Shown: one piece after another, positions 1-10,500 of the stretch
Layout: each line of letters starts with the position of its first letter
Position numbering within the stretch: position 1 is the stretch's first letter
DNA from: Scolanthus callimorphus
Taxonomy: Eukaryota; Cnidaria; Anthozoa; Actiniaria; Edwardsiidae
DNA: 64,000 nucleotides
Direction: 5' to 3'
Assembly: GCA_033964015.1 (NCBI GenBank)
Contig: CM066919.1
Location: forward strand, 18,912,146 to 18,976,145
The notes under the pieces: generated by a model
What the model was told of the DNA's origin: nothing
The model's input: the letters and a program-made list of their open reading frames with translations, nothing else
Database searches by the model: none
Made by a program: the position numbers and the translations under genes

Positions 1-113
1 CAGCTTTCACACAAGATTAATTCCTTATCTCCACTCTGTTGAACTTTGCTACGCGGCCACAGGCTTGCCTGAACGTCTTAATTGTCAAGACAGTGTTCTA
101 AACATTACAGAAA

Positions 114-3100
114 ATGGGGAAGGAACAAGTGATAAAACAAAAGTTAACAGAAAGCGAACTACAGCAAATAAACGGAGAAGGAAACAACTATGGAACACAG
201 AGGATTCCGGCAACCGAGAAACAAAATCCTAAAGACTGCAAACGTGAGAAATTCCGAATTCTAAAGAATTTGCTCGTAGTAAGCCTGGGGTTGCTGTTTT
301 TGTATACTGCATTAGAGTCCCTGCAGAACCTACAAAGCAGCTTACACCCTGACAAAGGGCTCGGAACAGTAAGCCTGAGCGTTATCTACAGCGCTCGGTT
401 TCTGTCATGTATGTTTGTACCTCCACTCATGATCGGGAGGCTCGGGTGCAAGTGGACACTCGTTTTGTCTATGATCGCCTATGTTTTGTTTACTGCAGCT
501 AATTACCATGCGAGATGGTGGACCATGATACCTGCCTCTATAATATTAGGTTAGTATATTATACAAATACATTAATTTTATATATATCTTTCATTATTAT
601 TTACGTGTTGGGAACTACCGTTCATTCATATAAATAGAGACAAATATATGGGCGCGCGGGGATATGCAGGAATTCATCTTCGAGTATTCAAATTTTGATA
701 TCTCGAAGCCCCTTCAATATCATCGTATGTCATGCATGCAGCATGGCTGTAATGAGTGTATTTTTGATCGACCAGGTGTGTCCGCGGCTCCGTTATGGGC
801 ATTAACGTGCAGCCTCTTCAATATCATCGAATCTCATGCATGCAACTTGGTTGTAATGAGTGTATTTTTTCCAGGTGCGTTCGCGGCTCCGTTATGGGCA
901 TCAACGTGTGCATACTTGACAACCACAGGGATAAGACTTGCCGAGATAAGCGGTCAACACCCGGAAGCCATCGTTACTCGCTTCTTTGGAATCTTTTTCC
1001 TTATAGTCCAGAGCGGACAAATCTGGGGGAACCTCATTGCCTCCCTCGTACTTGACGAAGGTGGCCCGGACATCTTTAGATCGGACGCCGGACAAGTCTG
1101 CGGAGTGCATTACCGTGGCCTCATCCCGAAGAAGAACATGTCTGGCAAGTCGACAGAAACTGAACCCCTCGCTAATCCAGATCGCAGCTTGGTAATCAAG
1201 CTTCTTAGTATTTACTTGGGCTTCGGGATCATAGCTTTTGTAATAGTGATTGCGTTACTGGACAGGCTGACCGGGAACTTGTCACGCAAGAAGGATAGCG
1301 TAGGTGGGCTTACGCTACTTGTAGCCACGCTCAGACACCTCAAGGACCGTCGTATGCAGCTCGTGTTGGCTATCACAATCTTTAGTGGTTTGCACCAGGC
1401 GTTTATACTCAGCGATTTTACAAAGGTAACGAAAACATGATGATTATGACACCTCTCCTTGTTGGTGTACATGGCATTATGTCTGTTATGTATTGTGGCG
1501 GGACTGATAGTGAATAGCTGCACATAATCAGACATAATACCATCAGCACCGTTCCTCGACAGATCTCCTTTGCTAATCGATACAGCACCGTTCCTCGACT
1601 GATCTCCTTTGCTAATCGATAAACAGAGAACAGAACAGATTAGAGTTGCGTGACAGAAATTGCGCAGCGCCGATATGTCAGGAGCTTAAAACATATATGT
1701 TTTAAGCTCCTGAGATATCGGCGCTGCGAAATTTCTGTAAACAGCGGTCGTGTGAAAAGAACAGTTTCGTAGAGGCCAATAAACCAATCAAACATTCAAT
1801 TAATGATTCAATAATGTTTGCTTATTTTACAGTGATAATAATTAAGTTTACGTTTATACAGGTATTAACAATTCGATGGATCTATTTACAAGTAATTGAT
1901 CGTTCAGTTCTAGGTGGTAGGAGTGGAGGGTGGGAGGCCTGTCCGGGATCACCATGTGCAGTAACCCACCAATGTCTGTTGCTCTGGATCGACCTCCTGC
2001 AAGCATTTTCTCTGCGGACGTTAAATGATTCTAAATTTACCAGCTTACGGTTCCTGTTATTTTCTAGGATTTTTAGGGTTTCGCGACATGTTCAGTGGGG
2101 ATCAACAAGAGTTCGGTTTCATCATGATCTTATTTTCTTTTCAGGGTTTCGTGACATGTTCAGTGGGGATCAACAAGGTCGGTTTCATCATGATCTGTTT
2201 TGGCGTGACAGACGCCGCCTTCTCGTACATACTGGGCCGTCTGACGCAGTACACGGGTCGTCTGGCCATATTTATTAGCGGGTTACTGGTCCATGTTACC
2301 GTTATCATCGTCATGTTATCATGGAGCCCTAATCCCGAGCTCGTCTCCGTGTTCTACATACTCGCGGCGCTACAGGGCTACTGTGACGCGGTCTGGCAGA
2401 CACAGGTTAATGGTAGGTTACCATAGCGATGCGCTGTTGCTATAGTAACGCTATGTTACTCTAGCAACGCTGCGCTGCCAGTGAATGCTTCCACGTTCCA
2501 TTCGCATTGGGCATAACGTTCAACAAGCCAACAAGAGTCACTTCCCAGAATATTTCTGTATCATTTATTAACAATTAGTAGCCGAAGGCAACGTGATCGT
2601 CGGTGAATAGTTTAACCAAGACAAAATCCTGGTCAACCGTTTAGTTTCTGGCTGGCCAAACCGGTCCAAGTACGTCGATGACACCACCATTTTTTAGGTG
2701 GTTCCGAGGTGCAGCCCCAGCTATTTGCAATTTATTGTTAATGACATCGTTGAGTTCGCGTCCAGTCGTGGCATGCGCCTTAATCCTAAGAAGTGTACTC
2801 AGGTGTGTTAAGGCCTGACTTGAAAGGAGGTGGGGCTTATACGCGGATTCTTAAGGCAAAAAGCAGTTTTTGCAAATAACTACATTCGCAAAATAGCTAC
2901 CGACATGGAACTTGGTATGAGTAACACGTCCCCCGACCTTAACTGTTCCATGCATTTAGTTGCTATGGCGACACAATTTTAGAGTATCTGTAAGTACCGT
3001 TTGAAATTTACTTTCAATCAAAAACGGGGAAAACTTACCGCCAATTTTCCTACGTTTTGACCCTAAATTCGTAATCTCCATGAACTTCTGCAGTTGATAA

Positions 3101-4916
3101 CGCCTTTTAATCGTGTCCAGGGTCACGTGATCGTGAGAACTGTTGCCCTAGCAACAAAGTTTTTCTCCTATCTCAGCTAATATTCAAGGTGGTCTGCCTT
3201 AAAAGGCGCTATATTGAAGGAATCGATGCAGTAAAGGAAAATTCCATCGTATTTTCAGAATAGGATGAGCTTTTCTGTTCCCCATTTTAAGTTATGTCCC
3301 AACAAAGGACAAATATGGCGCACGTCCCTTTAAATTGGTTGTCATGGAAACATAAACTGTCAAAATGTTGCTAGTACAAGAATTAACATTGATGCAAACT
3401 TTCATTGCTGTAGCTATTTTCGTATTAGAGATATTTGCAATACTATTTTCTGTCCGCGTATAAGCCCCAAGTCAGGCCTTAACACACCTGAGTAGGGAGC
3501 TGCAGGTTAATTTTCTGGAATATCAGTGCGCCTCTCCTCCCGCCTTGTTCATAGGAGACACAATGGTCAAACAAGTAGATAGCTACAAGCTCCTGGGTGT
3601 TCATATCAGCTCAGATTTGACATGGAATGTCCATGTTGATTATATCGTCATGTTGATTATATCGTGAAGAAAGCTAATAAGCGCCTGTACTCGCTCCGTG
3701 TTCTCAAGAAGGCTGGAGCTCAACCGGCTGATCTGGTTCGCATATATTGCTCCTTGATCCGGTCCGTTCTGGAATATGCTGCTCCAGTATGGGCTGCGCT
3801 CCCTGAATATCTAGCAAATATCATTGAGTCCGTACAAAAAAGAGCGCTTAGAATTATCTACGGCCCCGCCTTAGAATATAGTGAGAGGCTCAGACGTGCA
3901 GAGCTTATCCCTCTCACGGAACGTCGTGCAATTATATCAGCGAAATTCGTAGAGAAAGCCAAGGGAATTGAGCCCCTGAGTTACGTTATTCCCAATACCA
4001 CCGTGGTGCCTCACGGTTATTCTCTGCGGTCAGGTCCTCAGAGGGCCCAGACGTTTCGAGGCCGCACTGATAGACTCAATAACTTTGCCACTGTTCGTTA
4101 TTCATAATTAGACAAATTATCTGTTAAGTATTGTAAATATCAGTATTGTCTCTGACCTCCACTGCAATTCAGCCAATGCTGCTATGTGGTTCAATAAACA
4201 TATAACACAACATATAACACATAACACAAGTCGAGGAGTCTATTCGCCGATTATCACGGAACCTGAGGGTGACAAAATGTATCGCGCGTAACAATGCTTC
4301 TCGCGTGGCTAAATTGGGAAACACGAAGGAAACATGTGTCGGGCTATATTGTTGCGCGCTACATTGTCCTAGTTTAGCCAAGGCTGATATTTGAAATTTC
4401 TGCCTGCGTGACGCGCGGATGTTTGCGCGCAAAGTCCAAACACATTTGCTTTGTTGCACAAGCTGTCATATGCAAAAAGGTACCTTGTTCCGTTCTCCTT
4501 CCTCAGTTAACTCTTTCACACCTCCGTAAACCTTGAAAAATTGGGTATTTTTACCTGCCGTATAATAGCCAGAAAGGTTTATCTATTTCAATTAACCTCC
4601 TGGTTCAATTTTCTCCTTAGCATTATACGGAGTCTATTTCTCCGACAACCAAGAAGCAGCATTCTCTAACTACCGACTATGGGAGTCCTTTGGGTTCGCC
4701 GTAGCCTTTGCTTATTCCAACTGGCTCTGTATCCGCATCAAGTTGATTATTTTGCTGTGTGTGCTAGTGCTGGGCGTGGCACTCTACCTCTTGTCCGAGT
4801 GGGTGCATAGAAAACACGTGCAGGGGATGGACATACAAAAGGGGGCGAAGAGGTGGAGGCACTGGAGAGTAAAGACTAGGGAAAACGCAACCGAGTCCGT
4901 GCCGTCTGAGAGTTAG
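114..4916 (+). CDS. UNC93A: UNC-93 homolog A-like membrane protein, copy A (4 exons)
   Basis: The coding exons are 114-549, 875-1425, 2145-2412 and 4621-4916, with intron phases 1, 0 and 1, giving 516 residues. Every intron has GT..AG ends. The start ATG follows a likely acceptor (ATTACAG at 104-110), so a 5' UTR exon may lie upstream of the window. The N-terminus is polar to about residue 50. Hydrophobic segments follow near 51-68, 84-106 and 113-130, and a fourth spans the exon 1/2 junction. The motif LGCKW after TM2, the stretch FGIFFLI..SGQIWGNLI in exon 2, and DAVWQTQ..ALYGV across exons 3/4 are typical of UNC-93/UNC93A proteins. These are 12-TM MFS-fold proteins; C. elegans UNC-93 regulates a two-pore potassium channel, and the role here is not known. 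Exon 4 is frameshifted compared with copies C and D: the tail reads past the usual KSKD/TSKD end and stops at ESVPSES. Intron 3 holds a LINE fragment and a MITE. Confidence 0.9.
776..908 (+). repeat. Tandem duplication across the exon 2 acceptor, copy A
   Basis: The end of intron 1 and the first 34-odd bases of exon 2 are present twice, 99 bp apart. The upstream acceptor ends at 775 (GATCGACCAG) and the downstream one at 874 (TTTTTTCCAG). Because 99 is divisible by three and the interval is open, use of the upstream site would insert 33 residues at TM4 without a frame change. Copy B has the same arrangement in frame. Copy C has 100 bp and is out of frame. Copy D has no duplication. Confidence 0.8.
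1665..1727. repeat. Hairpin in intron 2 of copies A and B
   Basis: Two arms of about 30 bp (from GCAGCGCCGATATGTCAGGA to its near-complement) meet at ACATATATGT. Copy B has the same hairpin at about 23824-23886. In copy C the right arm is missing (49110-49135), so the structure was either lost there or gained in A/B. Confidence 0.75.
2077..2212 (+). repeat. Tandem duplication across the exon 3 acceptor, copy A
   Basis: The start of exon 3 with its acceptor is duplicated. The first copy begins at 2077 after GGATTTTTAG and the used copy at 2145 after TCTTTTCAG. The spacing is 68 bp here and in copy B (24902/24970) and 65 bp in copy C (49459/49524). None is a multiple of three, so use of the upstream site would shift the frame. 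Copy D has a single acceptor. Confidence 0.8.
2620..4107 (+). pseudogene. LINE reverse-transcriptase fragment in intron 3 of copy A, broken
   Basis: The catalytic motif YVDD lies at 2671-2682, followed by TTIF and an in-frame TAG (2695-2697) where unit B has GAG. The frame is then cut by the 695-bp MITE. The rest resumes at about 3495 and contains an 18-bp tandem duplication near 3631-3666. The C-terminal part (3664-4107) has the typical LINE tail IIESVQKRALRIIYGPALEY. Copies C and D lack this insertion, so it entered before the A/B split only. Confidence 0.85.
2798..3492. mobile_element. 695-bp TA-flanked MITE in unit A
   Basis: Terminal inverted repeats begin CTCAGGTGTGTTAAGGCCTG and continue imperfectly for roughly 100 bp. 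TA flanks both ends (2796-2797 and 3493-3494). Copy B has the uninterrupted site at about 25620. There is no ORF. TA target duplication points to a Tc1/mariner-type, non-autonomous element. It split the reverse-transcriptase remnant in intron 3. Confidence 0.85.
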
Positions 4917-5026
4917 ATAGTCATTGCTCGATGCATTCAAGGATCAAAAGGATGCTCTCCAACAATTTCTCTAAAGATTGCTCAACGAACTGGAACTGGA
5001 CCGGACATAGACAAAATAGGCTAATT

Positions 5027-5110
5027 AACAATTATTCCTCGATCCCGAATGGGCTATGAGTCAATATAGGCTATTGACTCAAGAGCCCACGAGGGCGAGG
5101 GGAATTGTTT
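5027..5110. mobile_element. Palindromic MITE, AACAATTATTCCTCG family
   Basis: The inverted ends AACAATTATTCCTCG and CGAGGGGAATTGTTT enclose GGGCTATGAGTCAATA and TATTGACTCAAGAGCCCA, a nested hairpin. It lies downstream of UNC-93A copy A and has an equivalent in unit B at about 27138-27221, so it predates the duplication. Confidence 0.6.
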
Positions 5111-5288
5111 TAGTCAAATCACACTAGTAGGTCAGTTTGTATAGCCAAAAAAGTTTTCTGGTCTGGTCATTTGCCATTTTCTGGCATTTAATTCCGACAT
5201 TTTTTGCTATTAGTAGGGTATAACTTATAGCCTACTAGTAGGTCAACCAATCAGAACGCAGCATTGACGATAGACCACTAGTGTGTTT

Positions 5289-5500
5289 TGACTAACAGTG
5301 TTGACCTCTTGTTGTCACCAAATTCAGATCGTGTGATGATTCATTTGGGAGGTGACCATCGTTCATTTTGTTCATACTTGCATGCACTCGGTTGTGTGTG
5401 AGAAATTGTACAATTGTATCCTCCCAACGGATCTGAATTGATCTGAATTGGGTGGCAAGAAGACGTAACAACGGTTGCCGATAAAGTCTATTGGCCTATG
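5289..5500. mobile_element. Hairpin MITE related to 48415-48631
   Basis: The inverted halves contain CACCAAATTCAGATCGTGTG and a matching GATCTGAATTGGGTGGCAAG. The central loop includes GCATGCACTCGGTTGTGTGTG. The same family appears at about 27400-27611 (unit B) and, with longer and cleaner ends, at 48415-48631. Confidence 0.6.
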
Positions 5501-5749
5501 GACAAGAATGTTTGTGTACCCCTCAAGGAAAGCAATGCAGCCAATCGCTGTAGAGCGAATAAAAAGTGTGTCAACAATATTTAATTGTGGAAGAGTGTTT
5601 AAGTCTGTAAAACGTGCCGCGACACGGCTTGGCACGGTTGCGATCGCGGCCTGCTGTAGATGGGAATGAAATCGCGTAATCGCGTCATGGTCACGGCGCG
5701 GCACAACTTTAGTCTCGGCACTTTTTACAGTCATCCGTCACCCCGTATC

Positions 5750-7080
5750 CGTGTTTCGCAAACGGCAGTATAAAATGCAGACTAGAAAGTGCAGCTGGAA
5801 AATGCAAACTAAGGTGTAAATTACAGTTTAGAAGAAATGGTGAGTTCATGTGGGTAGCGAGATCGTCAAGATCGAGTTTGAAAACGGGTTTGAAAACGAT
5901 CCCGAAAATGCGAAGATTTGAGCAAAACCCTACACGTTTTTCGAGGCGAATGAGTGAATGAACAGGCTCTCCTATTACTGAGAACCACATTATTTTCTTG
6001 ACCATTTGACTTTAAGTGGAATTAGACCTGAAGGCAAAGCTGGAACTTATCTGTTGATCTGGAACTTGCGTGAAACAGGCACAGCGATCGCCGTGACGGA
6101 AAGTAAAAGTGTCTTTTGTTTTCTAGGAATTAAAACATTGTTTTGCGGAATACTGAACTACCAACTTGCTACCAATGGTTGCTACATTTACCTGTAGTTT
6201 CTTTATAGTCAGACACTGAATGCCGCAATGGGAAATAATTTGAGGAAATTTCCAATTCTGCTTTTTCAACTTGAAACGAGCCTCCTCACCGCGAAAATCG
6301 AACAACAACATCCAAAACTGTTGTTAAATACAAATATAAAAGGACAAAAACTAACTTGTTCACAATTTTAAAGATGAGTGCATTTTCTAGTCTGCATTTT
6401 CTGGTCTGCATTTTTCAGTCTGCATTTTCTAGTCTGCAGTCTGCATTTTCTGGTCTGCATTTCATACTTGCCGGTTTCGCAAACACCCAATTCGAATGTC
6501 TGGTTGCCTTAGAAATGTCTAGAAAGTGACTAATTCCTCTTGGATGATTCAGAACAACGACGTTCGAATGTGAGCAGCCATTCGTGGCGAGGGAAGCGTT
6601 TCGTGACCGACACAAAGAATGGGCTGCACCGGAGACTATGTTATTACAAGTTGAAAACAATCCCCAGAAGTTTGCAATTTGAAATTTGGTACGACAAGGT
6701 TTTTGTCAACAATACTCGAACTGCAAGGGTTGGATTCCTTTTTAAAAACTATACCGTTTACCCAGGTACCGTTGGCCGAGCGTTTTCGAAGTAGAAAATT
6801 TATGCAGCGAGTTTATGCAGCGAGTATCTGCTGGTGCATGAAACTCATGAGATACAAGGAGATGCTTACCATAGAACTTGTGCAGTACTGAGTTTAGTTA
6901 ATGATGAACACAATAATGTTTATCTATTTTGCTTTATCTATTTTGCATTGTATTTATTGTTACTATTTTTCTCTCCTCTGGAACTTTGATTTCGATTTAA
7001 GTTGTTGTTGCCATGCAGACGGTGTCACGTTAATCGCAGTCCGCCATTTTGGATGAAATTCTTTTCAGCATAATGTTTGT
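5750..7080. other. Non-coding spacer with repeated TCTGCATTTT motifs
   Basis: No convincing exon is seen. AAAATGCAGACTAGAAAGTG-type motifs at 5773-5810 are mirrored by several copies of GTCTGCATTTTCTGG at about 6398-6465, so this probably holds an old inverted-repeat element. The same sequence recurs at about 27860-29190. Confidence 0.4.
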
Positions 7081-7199
7081 AGCGGAGCTCCTTTGCGGCC
7101 GAAGGCCGCAGAGCGGAGCACCATACCTAAGGAAAAAGCGTCCAAACGGTCGCAAATAATAGCGCATGTATGAATTCCAACAGGGTACCCAAAGCATCA

Positions 7200-7460
7200 C
7201 AGGTCGCAAAGGGATGCGAGTGAATTTTCGACGTCGAGATTTCCCGCCATTTTCCCGTGCGTGTCGTGAGGACTGACGTCACAGATTGGCATGACGTCAC
7301 AACATGGCGCCGCCAAGTGAGTGACACCCGAATGACTGGGGAGGGGTGGGTGGTCGATCACTCGCCGGTGACGTCACAACATGGAGCCGAGCGACGCGAC
7401 AGGGGGAGGGGTAGGTAGTCAGGGGGGCGCTGCTCGCTCGATACTGACGTCACACTACAG
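7200..7460 (+). promoter_or_regulatory. CpG-rich, CRE-containing promoter-like region, unit A
   Basis: Four full CRE palindromes (TGACGTCA) lie at 7274, 7292, 7369 and 7445. There are also two copies of GACGTCACAACATGG and frequent CpG in otherwise AT-rich DNA. CRE is the site bound by CREB/ATF factors. An ATG in good context (CAACATGG) follows the third CRE. Unit B has the same four sites at 29386, 29404, 29512 and 29588. Upstream is a GC-rich hairpin at about 7083-7130 ending GGAGCACCATACCTAAG, which also occurs near 42182. Confidence 0.5.
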
Positions 7461-7557
7461 GAAACCAAGAAAGAAACCGAGAAAGATTTATAATATTGAG
7501 TTACTTCGATTCGTGGCCAATGCAGAAGACGAAACTACACTTGGGAGCGGCTGTTAG
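7381..7557 (+). pseudogene. ATG-initiated ORF cut by a transposon, unit A
   Basis: This 58-codon ORF starts with MEPSDATGGG and has the basic run RKPRKKPRK near residue 28. Its stop codon is formed by the first bases of the 4.4-kb element inserted at 7554. In unit B the same frame runs on for 102 residues. I do not recognise the product. Confidence 0.4.
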
Positions 7558-10500
7558 CCTGAATTTCAGCCGTCTTTTCTTCCTACACTCCGAACGTTGC
7601 GGGAGAAAAAAAACGACTGAACGCCGACTTCTAAAAACGTGCCCAGGAGTTGCGTGATTCTCAAGATCTTGAGAATGGATGGTGATTGGTCAGTATTTTT
7701 AATGAGCTATATTTATGCATAATTTCCAGCGACAAGAGAACTGCACTCAAAGGCAGAGACATGGCAACCCACAGAACGGCTAAAATTTATCCAGAAAAAT
7801 ACACCTCAGCCCGGGAAGAATATCATGTGTCTGTTACGAAAGGCCAAGCGATCTTAGGGAACCACATAACAAGCGGCAGAATATCATTTTCTCCACGATT
7901 TTGCAGGCCGAAAACTCGTCGTTGAGATCGGTAAACGTGCATGTCGATACTTTCACATCCAAACACACTAAAATTTCATTCTAGTTGTCTTAAAATTGTT
8001 ATTCAACTGACAATCAATAACAAGCGAATCTGGAGCCTGTAATGTTATAGCGATTTCTTCCTCGAAATCAAGCGTCGGCGTGATGCATTTTGGAAAGAAA
8101 ACATTTTAGTCATGCGAATCCGGGAAAACCCGTCAGCCGCCGCGCCGTCAGATAAATATAGCCAGCTTCTGTTCCTACTATGCAGCTCTCTGTGCTTCAA
8201 AATGATGAAATAATTATCTAACTAGAAGTTTCTGAAAGAAAGCGGAGTGCTGCGAGGATATTTATTTAACGCTTGCAACATGTCTGAAATCAAAACAATC
8301 AATCATCTGATTTGAAGTATTTGATATAGCGGGAAAATGTCATATGATGGAGAATTTAACAGTGCGGGGGATCGCAAACGAGCCCTACCCGGCTCTTTGA
8401 CCTCTTCGATTTCCGCGTTTCACGCGTCGCTTTTGGGGATCCTACGTTTTTTTGTGCTAACCTCAAAACCGTGACATTTTGTTTCCAATACAAAAATTGT
8501 ACGAGCGAAGGAGAGATTCACCCTCGAGAGATCAGTGCGGCGCGGTGTGGGAAAAATCGAATAAACAAGTGACCACCCGCGATCTCCCCGCCGATAGATG
8601 AAAACAAGTGAACTCTAAACCTTATCTTAAGTAAACCGCTTAAACTGTTGAACCTATGTATATAAAGGCAACAAATTAACTCTGATATACGAAACTCAGC
8701 TCTTCAAACTGTCACTCAACCGTTCTATTTCAAAGACGAAAGGCGCCCGACGGCAATAAATATTTGAGATCCCGCATAAAACATCAATCAATTAAGATAC
8801 CGGATTGAAAACGAGGCTCAGGATTTGCCAGACAGACTCCAAGCTGAAACAGGAGGTCACGGATAGAAAAATCCCGCGCAGATCACAGAGGGAAAACGCG
8901 CATAGGGGGAAAAACGCGTATGGCAAAATGGGTAAAGAAAACGCGCATGGCAAAATGGGTAAAGATTAGTGTCGCTGCTCGGCCTGCGGCCTCGCAGCAA
9001 AAAGGTTGGGATGCTGTTTTGGAAATCATTTTACAGCCAAAGACGCTCAAGCGTCCCCCTCTAGAGTGCAATAATAAGTTGATTCTTGGAATATTGGATC
9101 CATTATTCGATTCAATAATGCATTCGGCTTGGGAAAACGTCTTCCGATTTGAACTCGGATTTCGGCTAGATTACCTTCCTGAACCACGCTCCGACACTCT
9201 TAAGTCACTTCCTTTATGCTTCTTAGAATATCCCTGATAATACTGATCAACAATTTTCTTCTCTAAATGAACGAGGGGGAGATTTGCCAGGCTCGTAAAG
9301 TCTACCAGGCCCCATGTTGGTAACAAAACTCACAAACAAAAGGCTCCCTGTGGCTTTTTTCCATATATGGAAGCGCCTTCGTCATCTATCCTCCAATCAA
9401 AAAGCAAAAACCCAGTTCAAATCGAAAGACGTTTTCCCAAGCCAAATGCATTATTGAATCGAATAATGGATCCAATATTCCAAGAATCAACTCATTATTG
9501 CGCTCTAGGGGGGTACGCTTGAGCGTCTTTGGCTGTAAGGAAGTTTTGTGTCTGGGGAGTCGGATGACAAGCAATACAAGCATAATGAATTGTCGAATTG
9601 TGAAATTGTTAGTTCGCGATGAGTTCACGAGCCTCGAGTAAATCCAATTTTCTGTATCATGCTATGTGTTTCTAAGATCGCTTGGCCTTTCATAACAGGC
9701 ACATAATATTCTTACCGGGCTGAGGTATATCTTTCTGGATAAATTTTAGCCGTTCTGTGGGCTGCCATGTCTCTGCCTTTGAGTGCCGTTCTCTTGTCGC
9801 TGAAAATTATGCATAAATATAGCTCATTAAAAAGACTGACCAATCACCATCAATTCTCAAGATCTTGCGCCATGGTATGGCTAGGTTAGTAACCTTGTAT
9901 AGTGTAACGGTATGGTCACCCTGTGTCATTCACCACGTGGTCAGCGGTTACCTGACCACGAGACCTCGTTCACGGTTCGGGCCTCATGGCCGCCTAGTAA
10001 AGTTTGTGGTGGATGAAAACCTGACTCGTTGTTCCTTTTAACTTACTGGCGTGGTGATCAGCGGTTGGGATTTTAAAAGATAAACCCCCCGGCCTTCTAA
10101 AGGCGAAGGTTTCTTTCGAGAGGTGGTGCTACAATGGACTTCGAAGACGGTTTTTTTGTCAAGAGAGACGCATCCACGCCTCGGCAACGGCCCGTTGGAA
10201 GCAGCTTTTCCTTTTCTCTAATCCGAGCCAGGGGGGCCCGGACCGTGTTCCAAGACCAAAGAACTGCACTCAACTGCCCAAGGACTATTCTACTTACCTT
10301 TTATGGACAAACAGTCATGAAATCTTATTGGGAGACTCTGCACGTTCTGAGATGACTTTCACGCGACCTCCCACGTGTTATTGAAGCCGTTCTTCACAGC
10401 TCTACCACCGCTTGTCGAGCGGTAACGATCTGCGACACTGCTTGCAATCACTTTTACTCACCATTACAGACTGATTGAAAGACTTTACCGGCTGAGTCAA

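Noticed and set aside
664..874. ORF start at 664 as the true start of a separate protein
   Set aside because: The open frame upstream of 776 is intron sequence with a repeated acceptor region; homology to UNC-93A begins only at the splice acceptor.
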